A DNA stretch of 5,681 nucleotides from Bacteroidales bacterium (GTDB lineage Bacteria > Bacteroidota > Bacteroidia > Bacteroidales > UBA932). The position numbers and the translations under genes were made by a program. Positions 1-5,021 of this stretch are shown here, in pieces. The stretch spans positions 1 to 5,681 of the forward strand of contig JAGAAU010000060.1 in assembly GCA_017615135.1 (NCBI GenBank), given 5' to 3'. The notes below the pieces were generated by a model that was given only the letters and a program-made list of their open reading frames with translations, was not told where the DNA came from and did no database searches. Every line of letters starts with the position of its first letter. The first letter of the stretch is position 1.

Positions 1-1365
1 CCGATGGAAGAAGAAATCGTCGTACAGGGCCCCGAAAGTGCGCTGAAGCCCTTCCGGAAGCGTTTCTGAAGCAGGCCTGATGCGGGGCACATATCGGCCC
101 GGGTGGCGAGGATCTTCCAGGAACAGTCCTTTTCTGCCCCACAACCCCAGCGCCTCGATTTCTTTGCGGGTATATGGCAGAGACGGGTTGAAGTGCCCTT
201 CCGTGCCGCTCTTCTCCTTCACAGGAATCTCCCAGATGCGGAAAAACCCGAGAATATGGTCTATGCGGTAAGCATCGAAATATTCAGCCATTTTACGGAG
301 GCGGCGCTTCCACCAGGAATAGTTGTCCTCCGCCATTTTCTCCCAGTTGTAGGTTGGAAAGCCCCAGTTCTGCCCATGCTCCGAAAAGAAGTCCGGAGGG
401 GCGCCTGCAGTGGAATCCAGGTTGAAAAGTTCCGGATGGAAGCAGGCGTCGGCACTGTCTGCACTCACTCCTATGGGAAGGTCTCCCTTGAAACAGACGC
501 CCTTCTCGCGGGCATAGGCCACCGCGCCCGAGAACTGCCTGTCCAGGTGGAACTGCAGCCAGCGGTGGAAATCTGCCTCAACCCCATCCCTCTTCGCGCA
601 GAAAGCGGCATATTCATCGAGCCAGAAGGCATTGCGGGCGCAGAAATCCCGGAAAGCGGCACTCTGAACATCAGTCTTGCCCTTTGCGGAAAAAGCCGCG
701 CGGAGGAACGCCATTTTGGTGGAGAACACACGGGGGTAATCCAGTTCAGGCAGAGCCTCCAGTTCCTCTTTAACCCTCAGAAATTCAGGAGTTTCCTCAA
801 CTCCGACATCCTGCAGACGTATGTACAGCGGATGGAGTGCGAACGACGATACCGGGCTGTACGGGTAAGAATCCGCCCAGTCTCCCTTGCGGGTGGTATC
901 GTTCACGGGGAGCAGCTGCAATATGCACTGCCCGGTAGCCGCCGCCCAGTCTGCAAGCAGCTTCAAATCACTGAATTCCCCTATTCCGAAACTGCTCTCG
1001 GAACGCAGGGAGAATACCGGAATTACCGTTCCTGCACCCCGGAATCCGGCAGCATCGAAGCGGGGATTGAGGTGTTTGCGAATGAAGGGACCGGCTCCGG
1101 CGGGGGCCTCTATCCAGGAATCCCGTTTAACGCTGCCGCGGAAATTTTCGGGCAGATGATGCACATCCCATTCGCAGCGCTCCACGATGCCGTCGCGCAA
1201 AAGCAGATATTCATAGCTGGAAAACTCCTTCCGAGGGAAACGTTTGAAATCCGCAGCCCAGATGTTGTTCCCGGCCCATTGAAGGGGGTAACGTACACCT
1301 GTAGAACTCTCTACCGCAAGACTTTCTCCCCACAGGGTTGCATATTCGATTTCCAGCCGCATCAT
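1..1365 (-). CDS. malQ: 4-alpha-glucanotransferase (GH77 amylomaltase, DPE2-like), 3' end beyond window
   Basis: The frame is open for 455 codons from the ATG at 1365 to the left edge, so the C-terminus is missing. GH77 enzymes transfer alpha-1,4-glucan segments between malto-oligosaccharides or onto glucose, in cytosolic glycogen and maltodextrin metabolism. Residues 1-75 resemble one reduced CBM20 starch-binding domain (YATLWGESLAV near the start, EWDVHHLP at its end). The GH77 barrel begins near residue 107 (FRGAGTVIPVFSLRSESSFG). It continues with DSYPYSPVSSFALHPLY (164-180), KGDLPIGVSADSADA (293-307), GQNWGFPTYNWEKM (331-344) and YRIDHILGFFRIWEIP (366-381). Asp369 in RIDH is the expected nucleophile; the acid/base Glu lies beyond the window. 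Related Bacteroidota enzymes usually carry two CBM20 domains, so this N-terminus is short. An in-frame TAA four codons before the ATG rules out extension. ATG at 1362 is an equal start candidate. The gene follows folK by 35 bp on the same strand. Confidence 0.93.
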   Translation of the reverse strand, partial: MMRLEIEYATLWGESLAVESSTGVRYPLQWAGNNIWAADFKRFPRKEFSSYEYLLLRDGIVERCEWDVHHLPENFRGSVKRDSWIEAPAGAGPFIRKHLNPRFDAAGFRGAGTVIPVFSLRSESSFGIGEFSDLKLLADWAAATGQCILQLLPVNDTTRKGDWADSYPYSPVSSFALHPLYIRLQDVGVEETPEFLRVKEELEALPELDYPRVFSTKMAFLRAAFSAKGKTDVQSAAFRDFCARNAFWLDEYAAFCAKRDGVEADFHRWLQFHLDRQFSGAVAYAREKGVCFKGDLPIGVSADSADACFHPELFNLDSTAGAPPDFFSEHGQNWGFPTYNWEKMAEDNYSWWKRRLRKMAEYFDAYRIDHILGFFRIWEIPVKEKSGTEGHFNPSLPYTRKEIEALGLWGRKGLFLEDPRHPGRYVPRIRPASETLPEGLQRTFGALYDDFFFHR

Positions 1366-1383
1366 CTCTGTTCTTTAGCTCCG

Positions 1384-1391
1384 CAAAAATA
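1384..1391 (-). promoter_or_regulatory. possible Bacteroidota -7 element for malQ
   Basis: On the minus strand TATTTTTG fits the Bacteroidota -7 consensus TAnnTTTG and lies in the 35-bp gap between folK and malQ, giving a leader of roughly a dozen bases. No clear TTTG is seen at the expected -33 distance. AT-rich gaps match this core by chance fairly often, so this is only a candidate internal promoter. Confidence 0.28.
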
Positions 1392-1400
1392 ACAAATTTT

Positions 1401-1817
1401 TTACAGGGCAGACAGCAGTTCCGCAACGAAGGGACGGGTGCGTGTCTGAGGATGCGGCAGCGTGAGGGCCGGAGAATCCAGCACAAGATTGCCATAGTAC
1501 AGAATATCAATGTCTATGGTGCGGCTATGGTAGATTCGGGTACCGTCCGGGGCATATTCCGGAGGATCGGTGCGCCCGAGCACCGCTTCCGTCCGTTTGC
1601 AGAGCGCGAGCAGTTCTTCAGGGGACAGGCTGCAGGGGAATACCGCCGCCATGTTCAGAAAATCAGGGCCCTCAAAGCCCAGGGCGGCGGTCTCTATCAC
1701 CGGAGTCTGCTTTACAGGGGCGCTGCCGAGAGCTTCCGATATCATAGCCAGGGCCGCATCGATGTATGCCCGGCGGTCCCCCATATTACTTCCGAAAAGC
1801 AGGGTTGCTGGGGTCAT
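1401..1817 (-). CDS. folK: 2-amino-4-hydroxy-6-hydroxymethyldihydropteridine pyrophosphokinase (HPPK)
   Basis: HPPK transfers pyrophosphate from ATP to 6-hydroxymethyl-7,8-dihydropterin, the step before dihydropteroate synthase in folate synthesis, in the cytosol. The 138-residue product starts with the family's TLLFGSNMGDR (5-15). It has FLNMAAVF (53-60) and the HPPK signature SRTIDIDILYY (98-108), where Asp102 and Asp104 match the two magnesium ligands and Arg99 the conserved Arg. PHPQTRTRPFV (121-131) supplies the His and Arg of the ATP site (His122, Arg128). The protein stops ten residues after that Arg, whereas E. coli HPPK (about 159 residues) runs some 30 further, so the C-terminal segment is short although all catalytic residues are present. 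The ATG overlaps the upstream gene's TGA as ATGA, indicating translational coupling. The link to Fe-S genes looks like operon packing rather than shared function. Confidence 0.94.
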   Translation of the reverse strand: MTPATLLFGSNMGDRRAYIDAALAMISEALGSAPVKQTPVIETAALGFEGPDFLNMAAVFPCSLSPEELLALCKRTEAVLGRTDPPEYAPDGTRIYHSRTIDIDILYYGNLVLDSPALTLPHPQTRTRPFVAELLSAL

Positions 1818-2173
1818 TCCAGATCGAATCCGAGCGCGATTTTAGCCTCGTCAGAGAGCATGCTGCGGTCCCAGACCGGGTCGAAGGTAAGTTCAATTGT
1901 GCAGGAACTCACTCCAGGGGTAAGTTCCACGCTATGGCGCACATCGTCCATTACCTCGTCCGCCATAGGGCAGGTAGGTGCGGTGAAGGTCATTTTTATG
2001 TACACTTCGTGCTCCTTGTTGATATTCAGTTCGTAAATCAGGCCGAGGTCGTATATGTTCACGGGAATCTCCGGATCGTACACCTGCTTGAGCGCAAGGA
2101 TTACGGCCTCGTAAAGGGGGGCCAGTTCCTGCACATCTTCTGCCGACAGTATTTCTTTTTCCTTGTCAGACAT
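1814..2173 (-). CDS. SufT-like MIP18/DUF59 family Fe-S cluster assembly protein
   Basis: This 119-residue protein is a single MIP18/DUF59 (PaaD-like) domain. Members act in the cytosol in the maturation or carriage of Fe-S clusters; SufT is the bacterial SUF-associated form. The diagnostic motif DPEIPVNIYDLGLIYEL spans residues 33-49. TFTAPTCPMAD (62-72) carries the conserved Cys68 thought to bind or transfer the cluster, and DPVWDRSMLSDEAKIALGF (98-116) is the typical C-terminal motif. An extra Cys91 lies in GVSSC. The first 20 residues are acidic and probably a flexible extension. Its start overlaps the end of sufE by 8 bp and its TGA overlaps the folK ATG, so it sits inside the operon directly behind sufS-sufE. 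That context supports a role in Fe-S assembly. The family assignment is firm; its exact client is unknown. Confidence 0.92.
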   Translation of the reverse strand: MSDKEKEILSAEDVQELAPLYEAVILALKQVYDPEIPVNIYDLGLIYELNINKEHEVYIKMTFTAPTCPMADEVMDDVRHSVELTPGVSSCTIELTFDPVWDRSMLSDEAKIALGFDLE

Positions 2174-2579
2174 TGTCCTGCGCTGCTTTTTTAATTGTTT
2201 CCACCATAGCTCTGAGTCCGCCGGCCCTGGTCGGGGAAAGATTCTCCTTCAGGCCTATTGCATCCAGGAAAGAGAAGTCGTCTGCGGCTATCTCCTGGGG
2301 GCTGCGTCCGGAATAGACGCTCACCAGCAGGGAAATTATCCCGCGGGTGATGATGGCGTCGCTGTCGGCAGAGAACCAGAGTTTTCCGTCCTGCAGTTTA
2401 TAATCCAGCCAAACCCTTGACTGGCAGCCCTTTATAAGTTTATCGTCGGTCTTTTTCTCTTCCGGATATTCACCCAGGTTCTTACCAAGTTCTATGATGT
2501 ATTCGTATTTGTCGAGCCATTCGTCGTAAAGGGCGAAATCTTCGATCACGTTCTGTTTTGCCGCTTCCAGTTCTGTCAT
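2166..2579 (-). CDS. sufE: SufE cysteine desulfurase sulfur acceptor
   Basis: SufE takes the persulfide sulfur from the SufS active-site cysteine, stimulates desulfurase turnover and passes sulfur to the SufBCD scaffold. The 137-residue protein matches the usual family length (about 138-150). The key motif DKLIKGCQSRVWL (46-58) contains Cys52, equivalent to the E. coli SufE sulfur-accepting Cys51. The N-terminal helix region (LYDEWLDKYEYIIELGKNL, 17-35) and the SLLVSVYSGRSPQEI segment are typical. It begins 13 bp after the sufS stop and overlaps the SufT-like gene by 8 bp, so it forms a natural SufS-SufE pair. The ATG at 2579 gives the canonical N-terminus. No sufB, sufC or sufD lies in the window, so the scaffold genes must be elsewhere. 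Confidence 0.96.
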   Translation of the reverse strand: MTELEAAKQNVIEDFALYDEWLDKYEYIIELGKNLGEYPEEKKTDDKLIKGCQSRVWLDYKLQDGKLWFSADSDAIITRGIISLLVSVYSGRSPQEIAADDFSFLDAIGLKENLSPTRAGGLRAMVETIKKAAQDNV

Positions 2580-2592
2580 AACCCACTAATTT

Positions 2593-3819
2593 TCAACGCA
2601 GCATCCGCAAAGCCCGCTGCAATGATTCTATGAAATATTCCGCTTCCTGCATTGTGTTGTACGGAGCGAAAGACGCCCTGAGCATACCTGTAACCCCGAA
2701 TCGGCCCATCAGCGGTTCCGCGCACATCTGGCCGGAGCGCAGGGCCACGCCCATCTTGTCCATCAGCAGGGCGAGGTCTTCGTGGTGGGCGCCGCGGACG
2801 ACAAAAGAGAAAAGGTTAATCTTATCTCCGGCATCTGCGGGGTTACCGAAGAGTTGCAGGCCCTCTACCGAGGACAGAGATTCCAATATATACTCCTTGA
2901 TTGCCAGGCTGTTGGCGCTGAACTCAGGAGCGGACATTTCCTCCGCAATTTCCAGAGCCGGGACAAGGGTGGGCACCGCGGCGACATTGGGGGTTCCTGC
3001 CTCAAACTTATGCGGGGCCTTTGCGTATGTGCTTGATTCCCAACTAACTGTATCTATCATCTCTCCGCCGGCCATGTACGGTGGCATGGCGTCCAGCCAT
3101 TTACGTTTGGCATACAGCACTCCTGTGCCCGTGGCCGCATATACCTTGTGGCCGGAGAAGGTGTAGAAATCGCAGTCCAACTCCTGAACGTCCGGCCTGG
3201 AATGTACTATTCCCTGCGCTCCGTCTACAAGCACGGCACAGTCTGCCGCATGGCAGATGCGCACAATCTCCTTCACCGGATTGATAATTCCCAGCACGTT
3301 GGAAATGTCGGCTACGCAGAGCAGTTTGGCGGCCGGCGTAAGAAGCCCGGGCAGCAGGTCTGTGCGGAGAGTTCCGTCGTCTGCTACCGGCAGTTTTACG
3401 AGCTTCGCGCCCTTTCTTCTGCAGAGTATCTGCCAGGGTACCAGGTTGGAATGGTGCTCGGCCTCGGAAACGATTATTTCGTCGCCCTCCTTTATGAATT
3501 CTTCGCCGAAGCTGCCGGCCACGAGATTGATGGCCGCGGTATCTCCGGAGGTAAACACGATTTCCGCGCTGTCGGCGGCGTTGATGTGGCGTGCAACCGC
3601 CTCCCTTGCCGCCTCGAAGGCCTCCGTGGCCTCAACAGAAGTGCGGTACACCGCGCGAAACACGTTGGCATTGTGCACCAGGGACATTTCTTCCCACTTT
3701 TTCACCACGGAAAGCGGGCGAAGGGCGGTAGCTGCGTTGTCCAGGTACACGAGCGGTTTGCCGTAAACTTTTTCTGAAAGCTGCGGAAAGCGTGAGCGTA
3801 TTTCGTTGACCGACTCCAT
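2593..3819 (-). CDS. sufS: SufS group II cysteine desulfurase (PLP-dependent)
   Basis: SufS is a homodimeric PLP enzyme that converts cysteine to alanine and an enzyme-bound persulfide for Fe-S assembly. From the ATG at 3819 the protein has 408 residues, the usual length. A TTG at 3831 would add four residues, but MESVNEIRSRFPQL aligns with known SufS N-termini. Visible landmarks are YLDNAATALRP (25-35), EHHSNLVPWQ (121-130, His123 over PLP), VLVDGAQG (196-203, Asp199 and Gln202), FSGHK (221-225, Schiff-base Lys225), the catalytic loop RSGQMCAEPLM (361-371, Cys366) and Arg381, which binds the substrate carboxylate. Two places are unusual: most SufS proteins have GHHCAQP around the cysteine, and the PLP-phosphate loop reads TSGDTAAIN (90-98) where RGTTE-IN is common. 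It is the first gene of the leftward operon and pairs with SufE 13 bp downstream. Confidence 0.96.
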   Translation of the reverse strand: MESVNEIRSRFPQLSEKVYGKPLVYLDNAATALRPLSVVKKWEEMSLVHNANVFRAVYRTSVEATEAFEAAREAVARHINAADSAEIVFTSGDTAAINLVAGSFGEEFIKEGDEIIVSEAEHHSNLVPWQILCRRKGAKLVKLPVADDGTLRTDLLPGLLTPAAKLLCVADISNVLGIINPVKEIVRICHAADCAVLVDGAQGIVHSRPDVQELDCDFYTFSGHKVYAATGTGVLYAKRKWLDAMPPYMAGGEMIDTVSWESSTYAKAPHKFEAGTPNVAAVPTLVPALEIAEEMSAPEFSANSLAIKEYILESLSSVEGLQLFGNPADAGDKINLFSFVVRGAHHEDLALLMDKMGVALRSGQMCAEPLMGRFGVTGMLRASFAPYNTMQEAEYFIESLQRALRMLR

Positions 3820-3828
3820 ATAAGCCCA

Positions 3829-3836
3829 CAAATTTA
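3829..3836 (-). promoter_or_regulatory. possible -7 promoter element of the sufS operon
   Basis: TAAATTTG on the minus strand fits the Bacteroidota -7 consensus TAnnTTTG and ends 9 bases before the sufS ATG at 3819, so the transcript would be almost leaderless. No convincing TTTG is seen about 20 bases upstream. It adjoins an AT-rich palindrome at 3837-3848. A candidate only. Confidence 0.33.
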
Positions 3837-3856
3837 GGAATTAATTCCAAATTTGG
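3830..3856. repeat. overlapping AT-rich palindromes in front of sufS
   Basis: GGAATTAATTCC (3837-3848) is a perfect 12-bp palindrome flanked on both sides by AAATTT (3830-3835 and 3849-3854), with one unpaired A. A second perfect palindrome, CCAAATTTGG (3847-3856), overlaps it. They overlap and abut the candidate sufS -7 core, where a repressor or activator of the suf operon could bind. No known operator is recognised, and AT-rich palindromes can arise by chance. Confidence 0.5.
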
Positions 3857-3869
3857 TGCAGGGACGCCG

Positions 3870-3934
3870 TTTTGCTCAAAAATGCCCGATTTTGCGCAAA
3901 ACCATGTACCCTGGGTACACCATTTTCATCAAAA
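3870..3934. repeat. array of TTTTNNNCAAAA palindromes
   Basis: TTTTGCTCAAAA (3870-3881), the perfect palindrome TTTTGCGCAAAA (3890-3901) and the related TTTTCATCAAAA (3923-3934) lie in a row. The first two start exactly 20 bp apart, about two helical turns. The pattern could be binding sites for a dimeric regulator or part of a dispersed intergenic repeat. Confidence 0.55.
3905..3919. repeat. 15-bp palindrome TGTACCCTGGGTACA
   Basis: Two perfect 7-base arms surround a central T. It sits between the second and third TTTTNNNCAAAA units. With a one-base centre it cannot fold as an RNA hairpin without opening inner pairs, so a DNA-binding site fits better than a terminator. No regulator is recognised. 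Confidence 0.55.
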
Positions 3935-4011
3935 ACAGGGCTTTTTGACAATTTTCGTGACCCTGGACCTGGACTCCGGAAACATGGCCATATACGCATT
4001 CAACTGCACCG

Positions 4012-4038
4012 TATGGAGTTCACCCTATGGGTTCACCC
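4012..4038. repeat. imperfect tandem repeat, two 13-14 bp units
   Basis: TATGGAGTTCACCC (4012-4025) is followed directly by TATGGGTTCACCC (4026-4038); the second copy lacks one A. It is part of the composite non-coding region. Confidence 0.6.
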
Positions 4039-4178
4039 CTCCCACTGCGTGGGCACCTCCCGGTTACGAACTTTATTCGTTTTCTCTTTGCTCGCTCCAG
4101 CGTCGGTTTCGTGCCGCGGGTGGCACGTCCCTCCGGTTGCAGACGAATACGTAAGGCTACTTGCTCATTTACTCGGAG

Positions 4179-4332
4179 TTCCGGGGCAGTGGGTTTCCCT
4201 CCGGGGCCCATGGTCGCCCGTGACCATGTGAACGGGAGGCGCCACAAGGAGATGCCCGGTCGCCGCCGGGCATGACGCAGTGGAGGGATGAGCGAAGCGA
4301 AAGGCAACCGGAGGGAAGTCACTGCCCCGGAA
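4179..4332. repeat. long inverted repeat enclosing two perfect hairpins
   Basis: The arms at 4179-4204 and 4308-4332 are reverse complements over 13 bp (TTCCGGGGCAGTG) plus 10 bp (TTCCCTCCGG), separated by a small 3/2-nt internal loop. Between them lie two perfect hairpins: CATGGTC/GACCATG at 4209-4228 with a 6-nt loop, and ATGCCCGG/CCGGGCAT at 4252-4273 with a 6-nt loop. The second, with its GAGATGCCCGG...CCGGGCATGACG context, resembles the palindromic intergenic repeats (GTCAT...GATCTC type) seen in many bacterial genomes. The whole could fold into one branched structure as RNA or cruciform DNA. The pairing is seen directly; function is unknown. Confidence 0.72.
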
Positions 4333-4336
4333 AACA

Positions 4337-4359
4337 CTAATGATGGTTTTTATCATTAG
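4337..4359. repeat. AT-rich hairpin upstream of ruvA
   Basis: CTAATGAT (4337-4344) and ATCATTAG (4352-4359) form a perfect 8-bp stem with loop GGTTTTT, 45-67 bp before the ruvA start. It sits just outside the long inverted repeat, in the expected ruvA promoter zone. It may be an operator; the AT-rich stem and lack of a following T-run make a terminator unlikely. Confidence 0.45.
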
Positions 4360-4403
4360 ATTTATTAATTTCGCACTTATCAACAATACAGACTGTCTGA
4401 ACG

Positions 4404-5003
4404 ATGTACGATTATATCTCAGGGAAAATTGCAGAACTCACACCGACGCGGGTGGTAATTGACAATAACGGCATTGGTTACGGGGCGGAAATCTCCCTGC
4501 AAACCTATTCTCAGCTCGAAAGCAGGACCGAAGCAACGGTGTATGTGCTCTCGCAGGTGAACCAGCGGGAGGGCACTTCCATTTATTACGGATTCTTCAG
4601 CAAGGACGAGCGTGAACTGTTCCGTCTGATGACGGCTGTTTCCGGGATTGGGGCAGCTACCGCAAGGATGGTTCTGTCTACCCTTTCAGCAGACGAATTC
4701 CGGGAGGCGATTCTCACCGAAGATGTTCGTATCATCAAGAGTGTCAAGGGGATAGGTCTTAAAGGGGCCCAAAGGCTGGTGCTGGAATTGAAGGATAAAA
4801 TCGTTAAGGGCGAGGGGTATGCGGAGACTCTTCCGATTCATTCCGCGGCCGACAGCGGAGCAGCGGCGGAAGAGGCCGCCAGCGCACTGCAGATGCTTGG
4901 ATTCTCAAAGCCAAATATCAGCAAGGCCCTTCAGTCTATACTGAAAAACAACCCTTCCGCAAGTGTTGAGGAAATTATAAAATCTGCCCTACAGATACTT
5001 TAA
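4404..5003 (+). CDS. ruvA: RuvA, Holliday junction branch migration complex DNA-binding subunit
   Basis: RuvA binds four-way junctions as a tetramer and loads the RuvB motor for branch migration in recombinational repair. The 199-residue protein is close to the E. coli length of 203. Domain I is the N-terminal OB fold (MYDYISGKIAEL, with IDNNGIGYGAEIS at 19-31). Domain II has two helix-hairpin-helix motifs, VSGIG (79-83) and VKGIG (114-118), followed by AQRLVLELKDK (122-132). After a flexible Ala/Glu linker, domain III (about 155-199, ALQMLGFSKPNISKAL) is the RuvB-binding part. The acidic pin reads REGTSIYYGF (55-64), while E. coli has REDAQLLYGF; the second acidic residue is Gly57 here. The first ATG matches the family N-terminus; no clear Shine-Dalgarno precedes it, as is usual in Bacteroidota. 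The gene is divergent from sufS and converges on mnmG. No other ruv gene is in the window. Confidence 0.97.
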   Translation: MYDYISGKIAELTPTRVVIDNNGIGYGAEISLQTYSQLESRTEATVYVLSQVNQREGTSIYYGFFSKDERELFRLMTAVSGIGAATARMVLSTLSADEFREAILTEDVRIIKSVKGIGLKGAQRLVLELKDKIVKGEGYAETLPIHSAADSGAAAEEAASALQMLGFSKPNISKALQSILKNNPSASVEEIIKSALQIL

Positions 5004-5015
5004 AGGCAGATTTTA
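4978..5015. terminator. probable bidirectional terminator shared by ruvA and mnmG
   Basis: TAAAATCTGCC (4978-4988) and GGCAGATTTTA (5005-5015) are perfect 11-bp arms around a 16-nt loop that contains the ruvA stop codon. The outer A/T ends give each strand a U-run at the end of the stem. The mnmG stop is at 5022-5024, so both convergent transcripts meet this hairpin at once. The loop is rather long and the U-run lies inside the stem, so efficiency is uncertain. Confidence 0.68.
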
Positions 5016-5021
5016 ACAATT

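Larger units (their letters stand above)
3857..4332. repeat. composite non-coding repeat region between sufS and ruvA
   Basis: I see no credible gene in this stretch; open frames exist on both strands but show no protein-like composition or known motif. The left part (3865-3955) is AT-rich with spaced TTTTGCNCAAAA palindromes and a 15-bp palindrome. The middle (4012-4140) holds a short tandem repeat and two small hairpins, CCCAC/GTGGG (4041-4053) and GTGCC/GGCAC (4111-4126). The right part (4179-4332) is a long inverted repeat with two inner hairpins. A CCCTCCGGTT-like core recurs around 4056-4063, 4130-4138 and 4197-4204, and inverted at 4306-4315. TCCCTCCGGTTGC (4128-4140) has an exact reverse complement at 4304-4316, and CCCTCC(C)ACTGCGT (4037-4050) recurs inverted at 4275-4287. 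Such modular structure suggests a dispersed REP/MITE-like element or a structured RNA. Multicopy status cannot be judged from one window. Confidence 0.6.

Noticed and set aside
103..1392. Long open frame on the plus strand (429 codons) opposite malQ
   Set aside because: It is the mirror of a clear GH77 gene, whose protein motifs run without a break on the minus strand; the plus-strand translation shows no recognisable domain.
1338..2036. Plus-strand frame of 232 codons over folK and the SufT-like gene
   Set aside because: Antisense shadow of two well-supported overlapping genes, with low-complexity Arg/Gly/Ser-rich translation.
3148..3777. Plus-strand frames opposite sufS
   Set aside because: Shadow frames; the minus strand encodes a complete SufS with every catalytic residue.
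3820..3831. TTG at 3831 as the sufS start
   Set aside because: The ATG at 3819 gives the family-typical N-terminus, and the TTG would lie at or upstream of the candidate transcription start.
3870..3934. CRISPR array from the repeated TTTTGC/CAAAA units
   Set aside because: Units are only 12 bp, there are three of them, spacing is irregular (20 then 33 bp), and no cas gene is present.
3872..4231. Small plus-strand frames in the intergenic block as possible hypothetical proteins
   Set aside because: They run straight through palindromes and repeats, have no family resemblance or start context, and several frames are equally open.
4140..4335. tRNA gene in the structured intergenic block
   Set aside because: No T-loop GGTTCRA-type motif, no anticodon arm of proper geometry and no 7-bp acceptor stem at tRNA spacing.
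4020..4337. Minus-strand 105-codon frame in the intergenic block
   Set aside because: Arg/Pro-rich translation of the inverted-repeat DNA; no protein-like pattern and no ribosome-binding context.
4366..4373. TAATTTCG as the -7 element of ruvA
   Set aside because: One mismatch to TAnnTTTG and no -33 TTTG at the right distance; too weak to annotate.
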